Assembly (NCBI RefSeq): GCF_003970385.1
Contig: NZ_RXZH01000002.1
Location: 558,001 to 622,000 of the forward strand
DNA: 64,000 nucleotides
Origin: Vibrio aquaticus
Lineage (GTDB): Bacteria > Pseudomonadota > Gammaproteobacteria > Enterobacterales > Vibrionaceae
Direction of reading: 5' to 3'
Shown here: positions 17,975 through 28,042 of the stretch, piece by piece
How the letters are laid out: every line of letters begins with the position of its first letter
Numbering within the stretch: the stretch's first letter is position 1
The notes under the pieces: generated by a model
What the model saw: only the letters and a program-made list of their open reading frames with translations
Database searches by the model: none
Told to the model about the DNA's origin: nothing
Program-made: the position numbers and the translations under genes

Positions 17975-18230
17975 ATTGTTATATTCCGTTTTCTTATTTT
18001 GTTTTGGTACTCAGTGACTGAGTGATACCTATGCCAACGACAGAGTTATAAACTGGCACGCATATAAAGCAATCTTAATGCCAGAAGTATGTGACTATTT
18101 TCAAACGTTTAATCAATGACTTAGCATATTAAAGTTTGATTTGAGACAAAATGTCGCACATTACTTGAGGCGCACTTAATGAAACTTGGTACACTCTGTC
18201 CCAATCATTACAAAAAATAAGTATCCCCGT

Positions 18231-19679
18231 ATGAACGCGTCATTTGATCCTAATAAGGCTTCTCAGTATCAAGCATTCTCAGTTCTTGTCGTTGATGATG
18301 AGGTTGGTATGCAAACCATTCTTAACAAAGCGTTGGGCAAGTGGTTTGGTAAAGTTGAGTGCGCAGGTAGCATCGAAGAAGCCGAAGCGCTGCGAGTGGC
18401 TAACCACTATGATTTGATTGTGCTCGACATTAATTTGCCTGGGCGATCAGGTATCGAATGGGAAGAAGCGTTTGACGATCAAGATAAAAAAGCTGACGTG
18501 ATCTTCATGACGGGGTATGCGGATCTTGAAACGGCAATTTCTGCACTTAAGCTCGGCGCATCAGATTTCATTCTTAAACCGTTCAACTTAGAACAAATGC
18601 TACAAGCGGTTCAGCGTTGCATGGATAAGCGCTTACAACAAAGGCATCAATACGCCCTCAAGCACGAATTTAACCGCCGAATCAAATCCGATATCGTGGG
18701 GCAGTCCGATCGAACCAAGCAGCTAAAACAGCTCATCAGTCAATTCGCGCCATCGAGAGCGTCTGTACTGATTGAAGGTGAGTCTGGAACGGGCAAAGAG
18801 CTTGTTGCACGCGGTGTTCATGAAGCTAGCCAACGAACCGGGCCTTTTGTTCCTATCAACTGTGGGGCGATCGCGCCAGAGCTCCTTGAAAGTGAGTTGT
18901 TTGGTCATACTGCCGGTGCGTTTACTGGTGCCAAGAAAAGCCGTGAAGGTCTATTTAGAGTGGCAAACGGAGGCACGCTTTTCTTAGATGAGATTGGTGA
19001 AATGCCGTTAACCATGCAATCGGCGTTACTTCGAGTGCTAGAACAACGTACGATTCGTCCTGTCGGCAGCGAAAAAGAAGTCTCAATTGATGTACGTGTG
19101 GTCGCTGCAACTAACCGAAACCTGCAAGAAGAAGTCAATAAAGGCAACTTCCGCTCGGATCTTTTCTACCGTTTGAATGTATTGAAAATCGACGTTGCGC
19201 CTTTGAAAGAACGTAAGGCAGATTTGATTGAACTTGTCCCATTCTTTACCAAAAGCCTTACCGCTGAGCTCGGAATGCCCGATCCAAAATGGGCCCATGA
19301 AGATATTCATGCAATGAACGACTACGATTGGCCGGGCAATATCCGTGAGCTCAAAAACCTCATAGAACGTTGCATCCTACTGGGCAAACCGCCTGCGCAT
19401 TACTGGCGAGAGGTCAATGGGGAACACCTCAAACCTTCTGTCACCATGACGGTGTCGAGTGGTGCAGAGCTGATTGAAATGGATCACGATAACCAGAGTG
19501 GTGTGGGTTATCCAAACAATTGGGCGCTTAAAGAGGTGGAGAAAGCGCACATTCAACAGCTGGTGGATTTTCATGATGGGAATAAGTCTGCGGCTGCGCG
19601 TGACTTAGGTGTCGCGAGAAAAACATTAGAGCGGAAGTACAAAGAGTGGGATGGTGAGGGTTGCTGCGATGCCGAATAG
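18231..19679 (+). CDS. NtrC-family sigma-54-dependent response regulator
   Basis: A 482-residue response regulator in three parts: receiver (about 17-130, phospho-acceptor Asp66 in LIVLDINLPG, Lys in LKPFN), AAA+ sigma-54 activator (Walker A GESGTGKE, sigma-54 contact loop GAFTGA, Walker B FLDEIGEM) and a Fis-type helix-turn-helix (NKSAAARDLGVARKTLERKY). The start at 18231 is chosen over a TTG 15 codons upstream. It overlaps its partner kinase gene by 11 bases and is divergent from tupABC. Target genes are unknown; the tup operon is one candidate. It is not SypG: its kinase partner and location differ. Confidence 0.9.
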   Translation: MNASFDPNKASQYQAFSVLVVDDEVGMQTILNKALGKWFGKVECAGSIEEAEALRVANHYDLIVLDINLPGRSGIEWEEAFDDQDKKADVIFMTGYADLETAISALKLGASDFILKPFNLEQMLQAVQRCMDKRLQQRHQYALKHEFNRRIKSDIVGQSDRTKQLKQLISQFAPSRASVLIEGESGTGKELVARGVHEASQRTGPFVPINCGAIAPELLESELFGHTAGAFTGAKKSREGLFRVANGGTLFLDEIGEMPLTMQSALLRVLEQRTIRPVGSEKEVSIDVRVVAATNRNLQEEVNKGNFRSDLFYRLNVLKIDVAPLKERKADLIELVPFFTKSLTAELGMPDPKWAHEDIHAMNDYDWPGNIRELKNLIERCILLGKPPAHYWREVNGEHLKPSVTMTVSSGAELIEMDHDNQSGVGYPNNWALKEVEKAHIQQLVDFHDGNKSAAARDLGVARKTLERKYKEWDGEGCCDAE

Positions 19680-21699
19680 CACCTCATTTTGGGGGAAATG
19701 GCGCTATCGTTTTAAGACCATGGTGCGTTATCGCTTAATGATCCTCACCTCTGCGCCGATTTTTCTTACCTTAATCGCACTGATCGGTATTACGGTTTAC
19801 TGGTCGATCCATTACACCTGGCAAAGCGCATTAGTGGACGTATCGGAGCGTCTTGGCGTGGCAGAAAATAGCATCGAGCTTATTCAAGAAAAACAGGCCA
19901 ACCACGTTAAAGCGTTTGCTGATTCGTACCAATTTGTCACTCTTGTGCGTCAAAACAAGATGGCTGAACCTGAGTTCAAGCAATGGGTTTCGGAGCAACG
20001 TCAAGCATACAAGCTCGATTTTCTCCGATTTCATCGGGTCGATACAATCGAAAACAAATTCCGTTTCCTCGACTTGACGCGAAAGGAGTCGTTTTTTGAT
20101 GTACTGAGCGTAGAGGAGCTGCAAGAGTTAAGCGATGACTTGGTGACGAGGGCACAAACTCCGATACTGAGCAGTGAGAAGATCGAAGGGCGCGGTTTGG
20201 TAAGCCGCACAGTTATTCCTATTTATAATCAGAGTAACGATCTGATCGGTTTTTTAGACGGCGGTTTACTGCTTAATAACAGTACATCACTGGTCGATAC
20301 AATCCGCGATCTAATCTACCCTTCAAAGCAAGATAGCTTGCGCCCAGTAGGAACGCTAACCGTATTTCTTGATGATCTTCGCGTCAGTACCAATGTGCCG
20401 TTGGACAGCAGCGACCGACTGGGCCGAGCGATTGGCACGCGTGTGTCTGATGAAGTCAAACAGTCAGTGCTTAAAGGCGGAGATGAATGGGTCAACTTAG
20501 CCTTTGTTTATGATGCTTGGTACATCACCGCTTACAAGCCATTGTATGACCAGTACGACAACGTTATCGGTATGCTCTATACCGGTTATCTTCTGTGGCC
20601 GTTTGTCACTACTTATATGACGAATATTGCTGAGATTTCCATTACAACGATTATCTTGTTGTTGCTATCAAGCTTACTGGTGTATCGAGGTTCAAAAGAT
20701 CTTTTCATTCCAATTGAACACATTCACCGAGTCGTGAAGATGATTCAAATAGGCAAAGATACTCGAATTGGTCCATTAGGATTGGACGAGAACCATGAAC
20801 TCGCCATGCTAGCTAAGCAATTCGACAATATGCTCGATTTGCTCAAGCAACGTAAGAATGAACTGCAGAAAGCGGCGAATCAGCTAGAGTGCAAAGTCCA
20901 AGATCGTACTGCGAGTCTAAAAGAGAAAACAGAAGAGCTTGAGCTGCATATCCAACTGTTGAACCAGACTAGAGACAAACTCGTGGTGAGTGAAAAGCTC
21001 GCTGCGCTCGGAGAATTGACCGCGGGTATTGCCCATGAGATTAACAACCCGACAGCGGTAATCCTCGGCAACGTCGAGCTAATGCAGTTTGAATTAGGTG
21101 ATGAGTCGAACCGAGTCAAAGAAGAGATTGAAGCGATTCATGCTCAAATAGACCGCATCCGAAATATTACCCGTAGTTTGCTCCAGTACAGTCGACAAGG
21201 CGGGGTGCAAGATGAGATTACCTGGCAGCACGTCAATCCAATTATTGATGAGAGTATTACACTTGTTAAGACCGGCGCTAAGAAACGCGATATTGTATTT
21301 GAAACCGAGTTTTCCGCCCATGCTTGTGTGGAGGTCAACCGGCATCAATTGCTACAAATCTTAGTTAACCTGCAGATGAATGCGATCCATGCTATGCAAG
21401 GGAAAGGGCGCTTAATCATCAGCAGTGAAGATTGGATTGAAAACGGCAAAACCTTGGGTGCAGTGATACACGTGAAAGATGAAGGCTGTGGGATCAAAGA
21501 GGAAAACTTAAAGCGTATTTTCTCGCCTTTCTATACCACCAAACGTGAAGGTACAGGGCTGGGTTTGTCGGTTTCTCAGAGTATTTTGAGCCAATCTGGC
21601 GGAGAATTGAAGGCCTCGTCAGAGTGGGGTAAAGGAAGTGTATTTAGTATTTACTTGCCGGAACGTACTGAAAACGAGCTAAAGATAATGAACCTTTAA
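19669..21699 (+). CDS. membrane sensor histidine kinase with periplasmic Cache-type domain
   Basis: A 676-residue kinase: first membrane helix at about 22-44, a periplasmic domain of about 270 residues of Cache type (DGGLLLNNS and AWYITAYKPLYDQYDNVIGMLY are typical), a second helix near 320-340, a HAMP region, a coiled coil, HisKA with the phosphorylated histidine in GIAHEINNP and the HATPase with NLQMNAIHAM, DEGCGI and GTGLGLSVS. The start at 19669 is preferred because GAGG stands nine bases upstream. It pairs with the overlapping regulator gene. The ligand is unknown. Confidence 0.9.
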   Translation: MPNSTSFWGKWRYRFKTMVRYRLMILTSAPIFLTLIALIGITVYWSIHYTWQSALVDVSERLGVAENSIELIQEKQANHVKAFADSYQFVTLVRQNKMAEPEFKQWVSEQRQAYKLDFLRFHRVDTIENKFRFLDLTRKESFFDVLSVEELQELSDDLVTRAQTPILSSEKIEGRGLVSRTVIPIYNQSNDLIGFLDGGLLLNNSTSLVDTIRDLIYPSKQDSLRPVGTLTVFLDDLRVSTNVPLDSSDRLGRAIGTRVSDEVKQSVLKGGDEWVNLAFVYDAWYITAYKPLYDQYDNVIGMLYTGYLLWPFVTTYMTNIAEISITTIILLLLSSLLVYRGSKDLFIPIEHIHRVVKMIQIGKDTRIGPLGLDENHELAMLAKQFDNMLDLLKQRKNELQKAANQLECKVQDRTASLKEKTEELELHIQLLNQTRDKLVVSEKLAALGELTAGIAHEINNPTAVILGNVELMQFELGDESNRVKEEIEAIHAQIDRIRNITRSLLQYSRQGGVQDEITWQHVNPIIDESITLVKTGAKKRDIVFETEFSAHACVEVNRHQLLQILVNLQMNAIHAMQGKGRLIISSEDWIENGKTLGAVIHVKDEGCGIKEENLKRIFSPFYTTKREGTGLGLSVSQSILSQSGGELKASSEWGKGSVFSIYLPERTENELKIMNL

Positions 21700-21716
21700 G
21701 TGAACAATAGAGAAAA

Positions 21717-21747
21717 TAAAAAGCGGCTACAGAATGGGCCGCTTTTT
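21717..21747. terminator. bidirectional terminator between kinase gene and DUF2860 gene
   Basis: AAAAGCGGC, ten-base loop, GCCGCTTTTTT. Confidence 0.85.
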
Positions 21748-21781
21748 TAGTACAGAGGTTTTTTATTTAATCTAGAGCGCT

Positions 21782-22762
21782 TTAGAAGCTGTAACTTAAT
21801 GCAGCACCAATTTGGTACTCTGTCTCTTCATAGAAGTTGATGTTTGACGTCACCGCGTCATAGCCAGCTAGACCGATGAATTTGACATCTTCCCAGCCCA
21901 TGAAACCTTCGTATTCGTAAAGAGCCGCAACGCCGTATTCACCGTCACTACGAGTCACATCATCAAAAGCTACGTTCGCACCATCAAATGACACGGAATT
22001 GTAGTACGCCTGCAGACCGAACGCGTGGTTGTCGACCATCTTCATGTACGTTAACTCACCGCCGATACTGGTGTTGCTGAATGCATCGCCATCCGCAGAA
22101 TAGCTGCCGTAAGTCAGGCGAGGGATCAGTACCGAGTCTGTGGTTAGCGCGACTTCATACGCAAGGCCGAGATCAAAACCAGAGCCGCTACGTTTAAGTG
22201 TGTTGATATCACCTGGCACTTGTCCTTGGCCTGATTGCTCGTCTTCTACGTCAGAGGTGTAGTAAAGGGTATCGACAGTAAAAGCAGAACCGGCAATGTT
22301 CGCGTATTCAACCGCAAAGCCAGATTCAGAGATTTCAGTAATCTCGCGCTTTGAGTTAACTAAGTAAGGGTCTTTCCACGTCTCTTCATTGATCATCGAC
22401 GTTAGGTAGCTAACAGAAAGGCTAGATTCATCAGCAAATTGAGTGCGGTAGCCAAACTCTAGTGCAATATCGCCCTGAATAACTTCTTCATTGTTTGTGC
22501 CGACAAAGACTTGATGATTCGCTTCTTCACCGAATGTGTAGTTTAGCTCACCGAGTAGCTCAGGGTTGATTTCCGCTTCTGCACCTAATGTTTCTTGAGT
22601 AGAAGTCAGGTTGTTTTCATTGGCTGTATTGAAGTTGCCGTCATTTGAGAAGTAGCTCATTCCTAGGCCGATTTCACCACCAAAACCGGTTTCTGGCGTT
22701 TGGGCAACAGCAGCAGTAGAAGAACAAGCGGCAGCAATACTTAAAGCAATGAATTTTTTCAT
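21782..22762 (-). CDS. outer-membrane beta-barrel protein, probably DUF2860
   Basis: A 326-residue exported protein with signal peptide (ending AAVAQ near residue 21), alternating polar/aromatic strands and a terminal Phe (ALSYSF), as expected of an outer-membrane barrel. The opening GFGGEIGLGMSYFSNDGNF resembles the DUF2860 family of vibrios. No porin constriction loop could be identified. It stands alone and might be a narrow channel or adhesin. Confidence 0.65.
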   Translation of the reverse strand: MKKFIALSIAAACSSTAAVAQTPETGFGGEIGLGMSYFSNDGNFNTANENNLTSTQETLGAEAEINPELLGELNYTFGEEANHQVFVGTNNEEVIQGDIALEFGYRTQFADESSLSVSYLTSMINEETWKDPYLVNSKREITEISESGFAVEYANIAGSAFTVDTLYYTSDVEDEQSGQGQVPGDINTLKRSGSGFDLGLAYEVALTTDSVLIPRLTYGSYSADGDAFSNTSIGGELTYMKMVDNHAFGLQAYYNSVSFDGANVAFDDVTRSDGEYGVAALYEYEGFMGWEDVKFIGLAGYDAVTSNINFYEETEYQIGAALSYSF

Positions 22763-22922
22763 GAGTGATCCTTATTGTTATTTCACGCCGCCACAATACC
22801 TCCCTTGTTGTGAAAGAAGCGTGGTTCACAGTTTTTCGACATTAAAAATAACAGTTAGACACGCTAGAACGAGAAAGCCCCACCGGTTTAGGGCAGGGCT
22901 TTGGTCAAACGAACCGAATTTA

Positions 22923-23801
22923 TTAAGAGGCGTTAACCGCAATCTTCGGCGGACTGATGTTGTGTTTCTTAAACTCTTTCATCACGCGTAGGGTAATATC
23001 GGTCTCGAACAGCTTTTCATAGGCGGTATCAACAACATACGCTTTACAGGTTAGCTGGATCGCTAGGTAATTATCTGTAATCGTTTGTTTCACTAACACC
23101 GTGACGGGCTTAGGCAGATGAATATAACGACTCGATGACGCCGCTTCCTGAATTAAATCGCGCGCAAGGGTGATGTCTTCATCCATGCCAATATAAAAAG
23201 GAATCACCACTTGCATATCAAGCGCACCATAGTTTCCACTCACGGTGACTTCGTTTAAGAACTTGTTATTTGGGATGGTAATGATGTCATCATTTAACGT
23301 TCTCATTCTGACCGAGCGTAAACCGATGGTAATAATGTCGCCATAGTTTCCTTCAAACGTGACGCGGTCACCAACTTGAAACGGTCTATCAACCATAACG
23401 GTCATACCGGCAATGAATGACGCCGCGAGGTCTTTCAAAGCGAAACCGACTGATACCGCGAGCGTACCGCCAATGAGGGCAAGGATTTGATCATTGATGC
23501 GAAAACTCATCATAAACACCAGAATACCGGCACTCATGTAAATGAAGAACTGCATAAAAGATTGCAGCTTTTGCAGCAGCATTCGATATTGAGCAAACTG
23601 GCTACCGACGCTTTCAACTAATGAATTGATGAACTTGAGTAGCAACCAAGTAGCAGCAATGACGAGGAAAGAGAAGAAAACGCCACTCCAGCGGATTAAG
23701 CTGGCGATTTGAGTAATGTTATCGACATTGGCCATTTCTTCCGTTGCAAGTGCAGGAAGGGCGATAAACGATGACAAAATGACGAATAGAATACGAATCA
23801 T
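22923..23801 (-). CDS. MscS-family mechanosensitive channel
   Basis: A 292-residue small-conductance channel: signal-like first helix, two further membrane helices, then the pore-lining helix and beta domain shown by GFALKDLAASFIAGM and DRPFQVGDRVTFEGNYGDI. The length is close to E. coli MscS (286). The ATG at 23801 comes one base after the stop of the upstream ATPase gene, so the two are translationally coupled, which suggests one functional unit. Family members release solutes on osmotic downshock. Confidence 0.9.
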   Translation of the reverse strand: MIRILFVILSSFIALPALATEEMANVDNITQIASLIRWSGVFFSFLVIAATWLLLKFINSLVESVGSQFAQYRMLLQKLQSFMQFFIYMSAGILVFMMSFRINDQILALIGGTLAVSVGFALKDLAASFIAGMTVMVDRPFQVGDRVTFEGNYGDIITIGLRSVRMRTLNDDIITIPNNKFLNEVTVSGNYGALDMQVVIPFYIGMDEDITLARDLIQEAASSSRYIHLPKPVTVLVKQTITDNYLAIQLTCKAYVVDTAYEKLFETDITLRVMKEFKKHNISPPKIAVNAS

Positions 23802-23802
23802 A

Positions 23803-26148
23803 TTATTTCACCAGTAAGTGTTGGCGGTCGAGTACATTGGTAATGTGGCGGAACCAGTGATCAGAGATACGTGCCTGATCTTCTGTCCATTCGATATAGC
23901 CACGGCTTTGGAAATATCTTAGCGTACCGGTGATTTCAGCGATGGTGAGCTGCGTACAGTCAGATAGGACTTCCGGAGAGGCAATTTCAAGTTGCACAAT
24001 CGAGCGAAGCACGGCTAACATCGGTTTCGGCATTTTTTCGAGTTCTTGAGATTCTGGTGCTTTAAACAAGCGGACATAAACCTGCTGAGTCTCTTTGTCT
24101 TTCTGCAATGAAAAACGGAAGAAACGCAACGCGACCGTAGGATTGCCGTCAGAGTAGTGCCATAAAATGCGGTAGAAGCCTTGTTTGGCCCGCTCTTCTT
24201 CAGTGCACTCATCTTGATCCCATTGTTTCGGCACCATAAGTCCATCAAAAGAAAGTGGGAACGCTTCCGTTTGGTTGATACGCGTATCAAGCAGTTGGCC
24301 AATTTGTTTTTCTGACCAACGTGGTAAGAAGCTCACTAAATCAAATAATAAACGCTCGCCACGAGCACGATCGACAAATCGCCAACTCGCTTTTTCAATA
24401 CCAAACACGACGCGGTGATTCTTACGTGAACGGCGAAGTAGGTTAGTGATACGAATCAGTTCGGCAAGGCCACCCACCATAGGTTTGACCAAACGCTGAG
24501 CATTATCTATCGCGATCAAATAGGTTGTGTCACTCTTACGAAGATGCGCCAACACTTGAATTTCAGACGACTCTTCATCAAGCCCAATACTGACTGCCAA
24601 ATGGGCTAGCAACTCTTTATAACCAGCATATGGACAGCTCAAGTAAATTGGCTCTGCATTTTTCACTTTGTTTAGGAGAGTGCGTAATGCTGTAGTGGTG
24701 CCGACACCACGCTCTCCTGATAACACGCACACGGCCGGGCTATCTGATAGAAGGTATTGTGACAGTTGTTTGATTTCATCATTAGCATACTCAATCAAGG
24801 TACTGTCGAAGTTTCCTGGTTGAACGTAGTTAAAGGTTGCACCGCCGCGAACACGCACTAACTGACTTTGTTGATTGTTGCCGTTGGTCTGCTTGGCCAC
24901 TTCAATACGGAATAGATAGGCCAACGCTTGGCTAAAGAAGCTGAAACTTGACAGCGCCGCGACCAATTTATGTTTAAGCACATGAGTAATAAGCCACGCT
25001 ATCGCAGTCGCAGTCGCAACAATACTCAGTAACAAGCTATCTTTACGTGCCACGGCCCATTGAACCCAGACTGGTCGCTCGGAAATGTGTTCAACGGTAT
25101 TGAAGACTTTTTCTCTCCATAGCCTAAGCACAGAGATAGTCACCAATACAAACCAGAAGAACAGTGCACTGTAGATCCAGTAATAGATGGTTCCTTTTCC
25201 TAATGTGCGCATGGATATCTGTAGGATTACGCCTGCGACAATAATGCTCCACACATAACGGCGTATGGTCGATAGGCGAAGTGCAACCACCTCAGGGCTT
25301 GTACTGCGGCTATGACGATAGGTGAGTTCCAAGATAAAACTGATGGCGATAGAGCCGCCCAATATCCACCAAGTAAAGATCTCTAGGAAGATAAGGTGTT
25401 GCAAGCTTGGAATCGCCGAGAGCACTCTTAGCGATAGCGTAATCGCAATTAGCCAAGCAATCGCACGGTTGGCACTGCTCAAGTACCAAATGATACGAAC
25501 CCAGAAAGGGGGTTTGTTGGTGCTATCGATAAACGCCTCTTTAAACAGCGCGATTAACCTACGATTGTTCGCTAGCCACCAAACTAGACCAAAGTAAATG
25601 AACAGCACTTTAAAGCCTGCCCAAATAACCGGAATGGGCGAGATTAAGACATCACCCAGTAAGGCTTTAAAACTGCGCAGTTGGAAGTGCAACAAATATT
25701 GTGCATTTAACTGTGTTAGCAGCAACTCATGTTTAAACTGAGTGACACCATATGGGCCAAAGCCTGTTAAGTGATCTCGGGTTGTTGTATCGGTAAGCTC
25801 AAGTAAATGCTGCTTACTCAGAGCCAAGCTATTCAGTGTTAAGTAGCTGCTTTCAACCTCAAACCAGGCTTCTTCTCCGCCTTCGCTACGGTAGGCTCGC
25901 AGTTGGTCACTGAACATAAGACGCTGCTTATTCTGCTCTTGAATGACAGCGGTTAACAGCATCGTTACTTTTCGGCTCTCTTTGGCTGTCATGAACAAAG
26001 GTTCAGGTAGATGGCTGACTTCCTCAGCAATATCACTGGCTACTTGCTTTGCTTCTGGCATGGGTTGGAAATCATATTCCCAACTCGCGTAGGAAAAGGA
26101 CGACATCAACGCAATAGACAGCAGGAGTAAGCGTATAATTGAACGCAT
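23803..26148 (-). CDS. large membrane ATPase-like protein with degenerate P-loop, coupled to MscS
   Basis: A 781-residue protein I do not recognise by name. It has a signal peptide (ending SSFSYAS), a helical periplasmic segment to about residue 165, several membrane helices between about 170 and 420, and a cytoplasmic AAA/STAND-like domain. The P-loop at 478-485 reads GERGVGTT, with Thr484 where lysine is expected; a Walker B-like segment is TYLIAIDNAQRL. The C-terminal part (from about 690) resembles a winged helix (SPEVLSDCTQLTIAEITGTLRYFQSRGY). It is coupled to the MscS gene. It may sense or gate the channel; that is inference. Confidence 0.75.
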   Translation of the reverse strand: MRSIIRLLLLSIALMSSFSYASWEYDFQPMPEAKQVASDIAEEVSHLPEPLFMTAKESRKVTMLLTAVIQEQNKQRLMFSDQLRAYRSEGGEEAWFEVESSYLTLNSLALSKQHLLELTDTTTRDHLTGFGPYGVTQFKHELLLTQLNAQYLLHFQLRSFKALLGDVLISPIPVIWAGFKVLFIYFGLVWWLANNRRLIALFKEAFIDSTNKPPFWVRIIWYLSSANRAIAWLIAITLSLRVLSAIPSLQHLIFLEIFTWWILGGSIAISFILELTYRHSRSTSPEVVALRLSTIRRYVWSIIVAGVILQISMRTLGKGTIYYWIYSALFFWFVLVTISVLRLWREKVFNTVEHISERPVWVQWAVARKDSLLLSIVATATAIAWLITHVLKHKLVAALSSFSFFSQALAYLFRIEVAKQTNGNNQQSQLVRVRGGATFNYVQPGNFDSTLIEYANDEIKQLSQYLLSDSPAVCVLSGERGVGTTTALRTLLNKVKNAEPIYLSCPYAGYKELLAHLAVSIGLDEESSEIQVLAHLRKSDTTYLIAIDNAQRLVKPMVGGLAELIRITNLLRRSRKNHRVVFGIEKASWRFVDRARGERLLFDLVSFLPRWSEKQIGQLLDTRINQTEAFPLSFDGLMVPKQWDQDECTEEERAKQGFYRILWHYSDGNPTVALRFFRFSLQKDKETQQVYVRLFKAPESQELEKMPKPMLAVLRSIVQLEIASPEVLSDCTQLTIAEITGTLRYFQSRGYIEWTEDQARISDHWFRHITNVLDRQHLLVK

Positions 26149-26367
26149 AGAAATCTCTTATAACTTATAAGGTTAGAGTTAGTTTAGCCGTTTTCATTAT
26201 GAAAGCGAATGTCTCAGGGGCTAATTTTAGGCGGACGACTATATTCTTAACTTTGCGTCGAGTGTCATATGGATGTCATGAATTCAACATCGAGCAAAGT
26301 AAAAACAAAGCTTGAAGTTAGTCTCACTAAACAGTAGTGTGGCGCCGATTTTCATATTAAATAGGTA

Positions 26368-27960
26368 ATGACATTGATTTCCACGAATAACATCACACAA
26401 CAATTTGGCGCTAAGCCGCTGTTTGAAAACATTTCAGTTAAGTTTGGTGAAGGTAACCGTTACGGCCTGATCGGTGCGAATGGTTGTGGTAAATCGACAT
26501 TCATGAAAATCCTAAGTGGTGAGCTGGACCCAACAGGCGGTAATGTTAGCTACGACCCAAATGAACGCGTTGCTAAACTGAATCAGGATCAGTTCGCATA
26601 CGAAGAGTTCACGGTAATCGATACGGTTATCATGGGTTACAAAGAGCTGTGGGAAGTAAAGAAAGAGCGTGATCGCATTTACTCTCTACCAGAAATGAGC
26701 GAAGAAGAAGGTATGCTGGTTGCGGACCTTGAAGTTCAATTCGCGGAAATGGACGGTTACATGGCTGACGCGAAAGCGGGCGAGCTTCTTCTTGCTGTAG
26801 GTATTCCAGAAGAGCAGCACTACGGTCTAATGAGTGAAGTCGCACCTGGTTGGAAACTGCGTGTTCTATTGGCACAGGTTCTTTTCGCTGACCCGCACAT
26901 CATGCTTCTTGACGAACCAACCAACAACTTGGACATGGATACGATTCGTTGGTTGGAAGATACGCTTAACCAACGTAACTGTACGATGATCATTATCTCG
27001 CACGACCGTCACTTCCTAAACTCAGTATGTACCCACATGGCTGACTTAGATTATGGTGAGCTTCGCGTTTATCACGGTAACTACGATGAGTACATGACGG
27101 CGGCGTCTCAAGTCCGCGATCGTCTACTGTCTGACAATGCCAAGAAGAAAGCACAAATCGCTGAGCTACAAACATTCGTAGCGCGTTTCTCTGCAAACGC
27201 ATCGAAAGCAAAGCAGGCGACGTCTCGCGCAAAACAGATCGATAAGATTCAGCTTGATGAAGTGAAAGCATCAAGCCGTCAAAACCCATTTATCCGTTTT
27301 GAACAGTCTAAAGAGCTATTCCGTAACGCACTTATCGTTGAAAACCTAAGCCAAGGTTTTGAAAACGACCTGTTCAGCAACTTTGATGCAATTTTCGAAG
27401 TGGGTGAGCGCGTTGCGATCATCGGTGAAAACGGTGTGGGTAAAACAACGCTGCTTAACACACTTTCAGGTGCGCTAGAACCTCGTACAGGTGAGTACAA
27501 GTGGTCAGAAAACTCAAACATTGGCTACTACGCGCAAGACCATGCTCATGACTTTGAAGAAGACATGAACTTAATGGACTGGATGAGCCAATGGCGTCAA
27601 GAAGGCGACGACGAGCAAGTACTGCGTAGCTTCCTTGGTCGTATGCTGTTCTCGCAAGACGACATCAAGAAGTCAGTGAAAGTTCTATCTGGTGGTGAGC
27701 AAGGCCGTATGCTTCTAGGTAAGATCCAGATGCACAAACCAAACATGCTGTTGATGGACGAGCCAACTAACCACATGGATATGGAATCGATCGAATCACT
27801 GAACAACGCACTTGAGCAATACAAAGGTACACTGTTCTTCGTTTCTCACGACCGTGTATTCGTAGACTCTCTTGCAACACGTATCCTAGAGATCAAAGAT
27901 GGTCAGATTCATGATTTCCGCGGTACCTACGCTGAATTCCTAAAAGCACGTGGCGTTTAA
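26368..27960 (+). CDS. ybiT: ABC-F family ATPase YbiT
   Basis: A 530-residue soluble protein with two ABC domains, the same length as E. coli YbiT. Domain 1 has Walker [10 protein letters not shown] and Walker [13 protein letters not shown], but its signature is reduced to [15 protein letters not shown]; domain 2 has GENGVGKTT, a normal LSGGEQGRM and [12 protein letters not shown] charged linker of about 80 residues lies between. ABC-F proteins bind the ribosomal E site and influence translation. It is a single gene with a strong terminator. Confidence 0.93.
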   Translation: MTLISTNNITQQFGAKPLFENISVKFGEGNRYGLIGANGCGKSTFMKILSGELDPTGGNVSYDPNERVAKLNQDQFAYEEFTVIDTVIMGYKELWEVKKERDRIYSLPEMSEEEGMLVADLEVQFAEMDGYMADAKAGELLLAVGIPEEQHYGLMSEVAPGWKLRVLLAQVLFADPHIMLLDEPTNNLDMDTIRWLEDTLNQRNCTMIIISHDRHFLNSVCTHMADLDYGELRVYHGNYDEYMTAASQVRDRLLSDNAKKKAQIAELQTFVARFSANASKAKQATSRAKQIDKIQLDEVKASSRQNPFIRFEQSKELFRNALIVENLSQGFENDLFSNFDAIFEVGERVAIIGENGVGKTTLLNTLSGALEPRTGEYKWSENSNIGYYAQDHAHDFEEDMNLMDWMSQWRQEGDDEQVLRSFLGRMLFSQDDIKKSVKVLSGGEQGRMLLGKIQMHKPNMLLMDEPTNHMDMESIESLNNALEQYKGTLFFVSHDRVFVDSLATRILEIKDGQIHDFRGTYAEFLKARGV

Positions 27961-27989
27961 AACCAATTAGCCAACGCTTTGATACTAGA

Positions 27990-28015
27990 AACGCCTCCAG
28001 TTCGGAGGCGTTTTT
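27990..28015 (+). terminator. terminator of ybiT
   Basis: AACGCCTCC, loop AGTTC, GGAGGCGTT followed by TTTT. Confidence 0.9.
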
Positions 28016-28042
28016 GTATTCGTCAGTATTATGGTGATTTCA

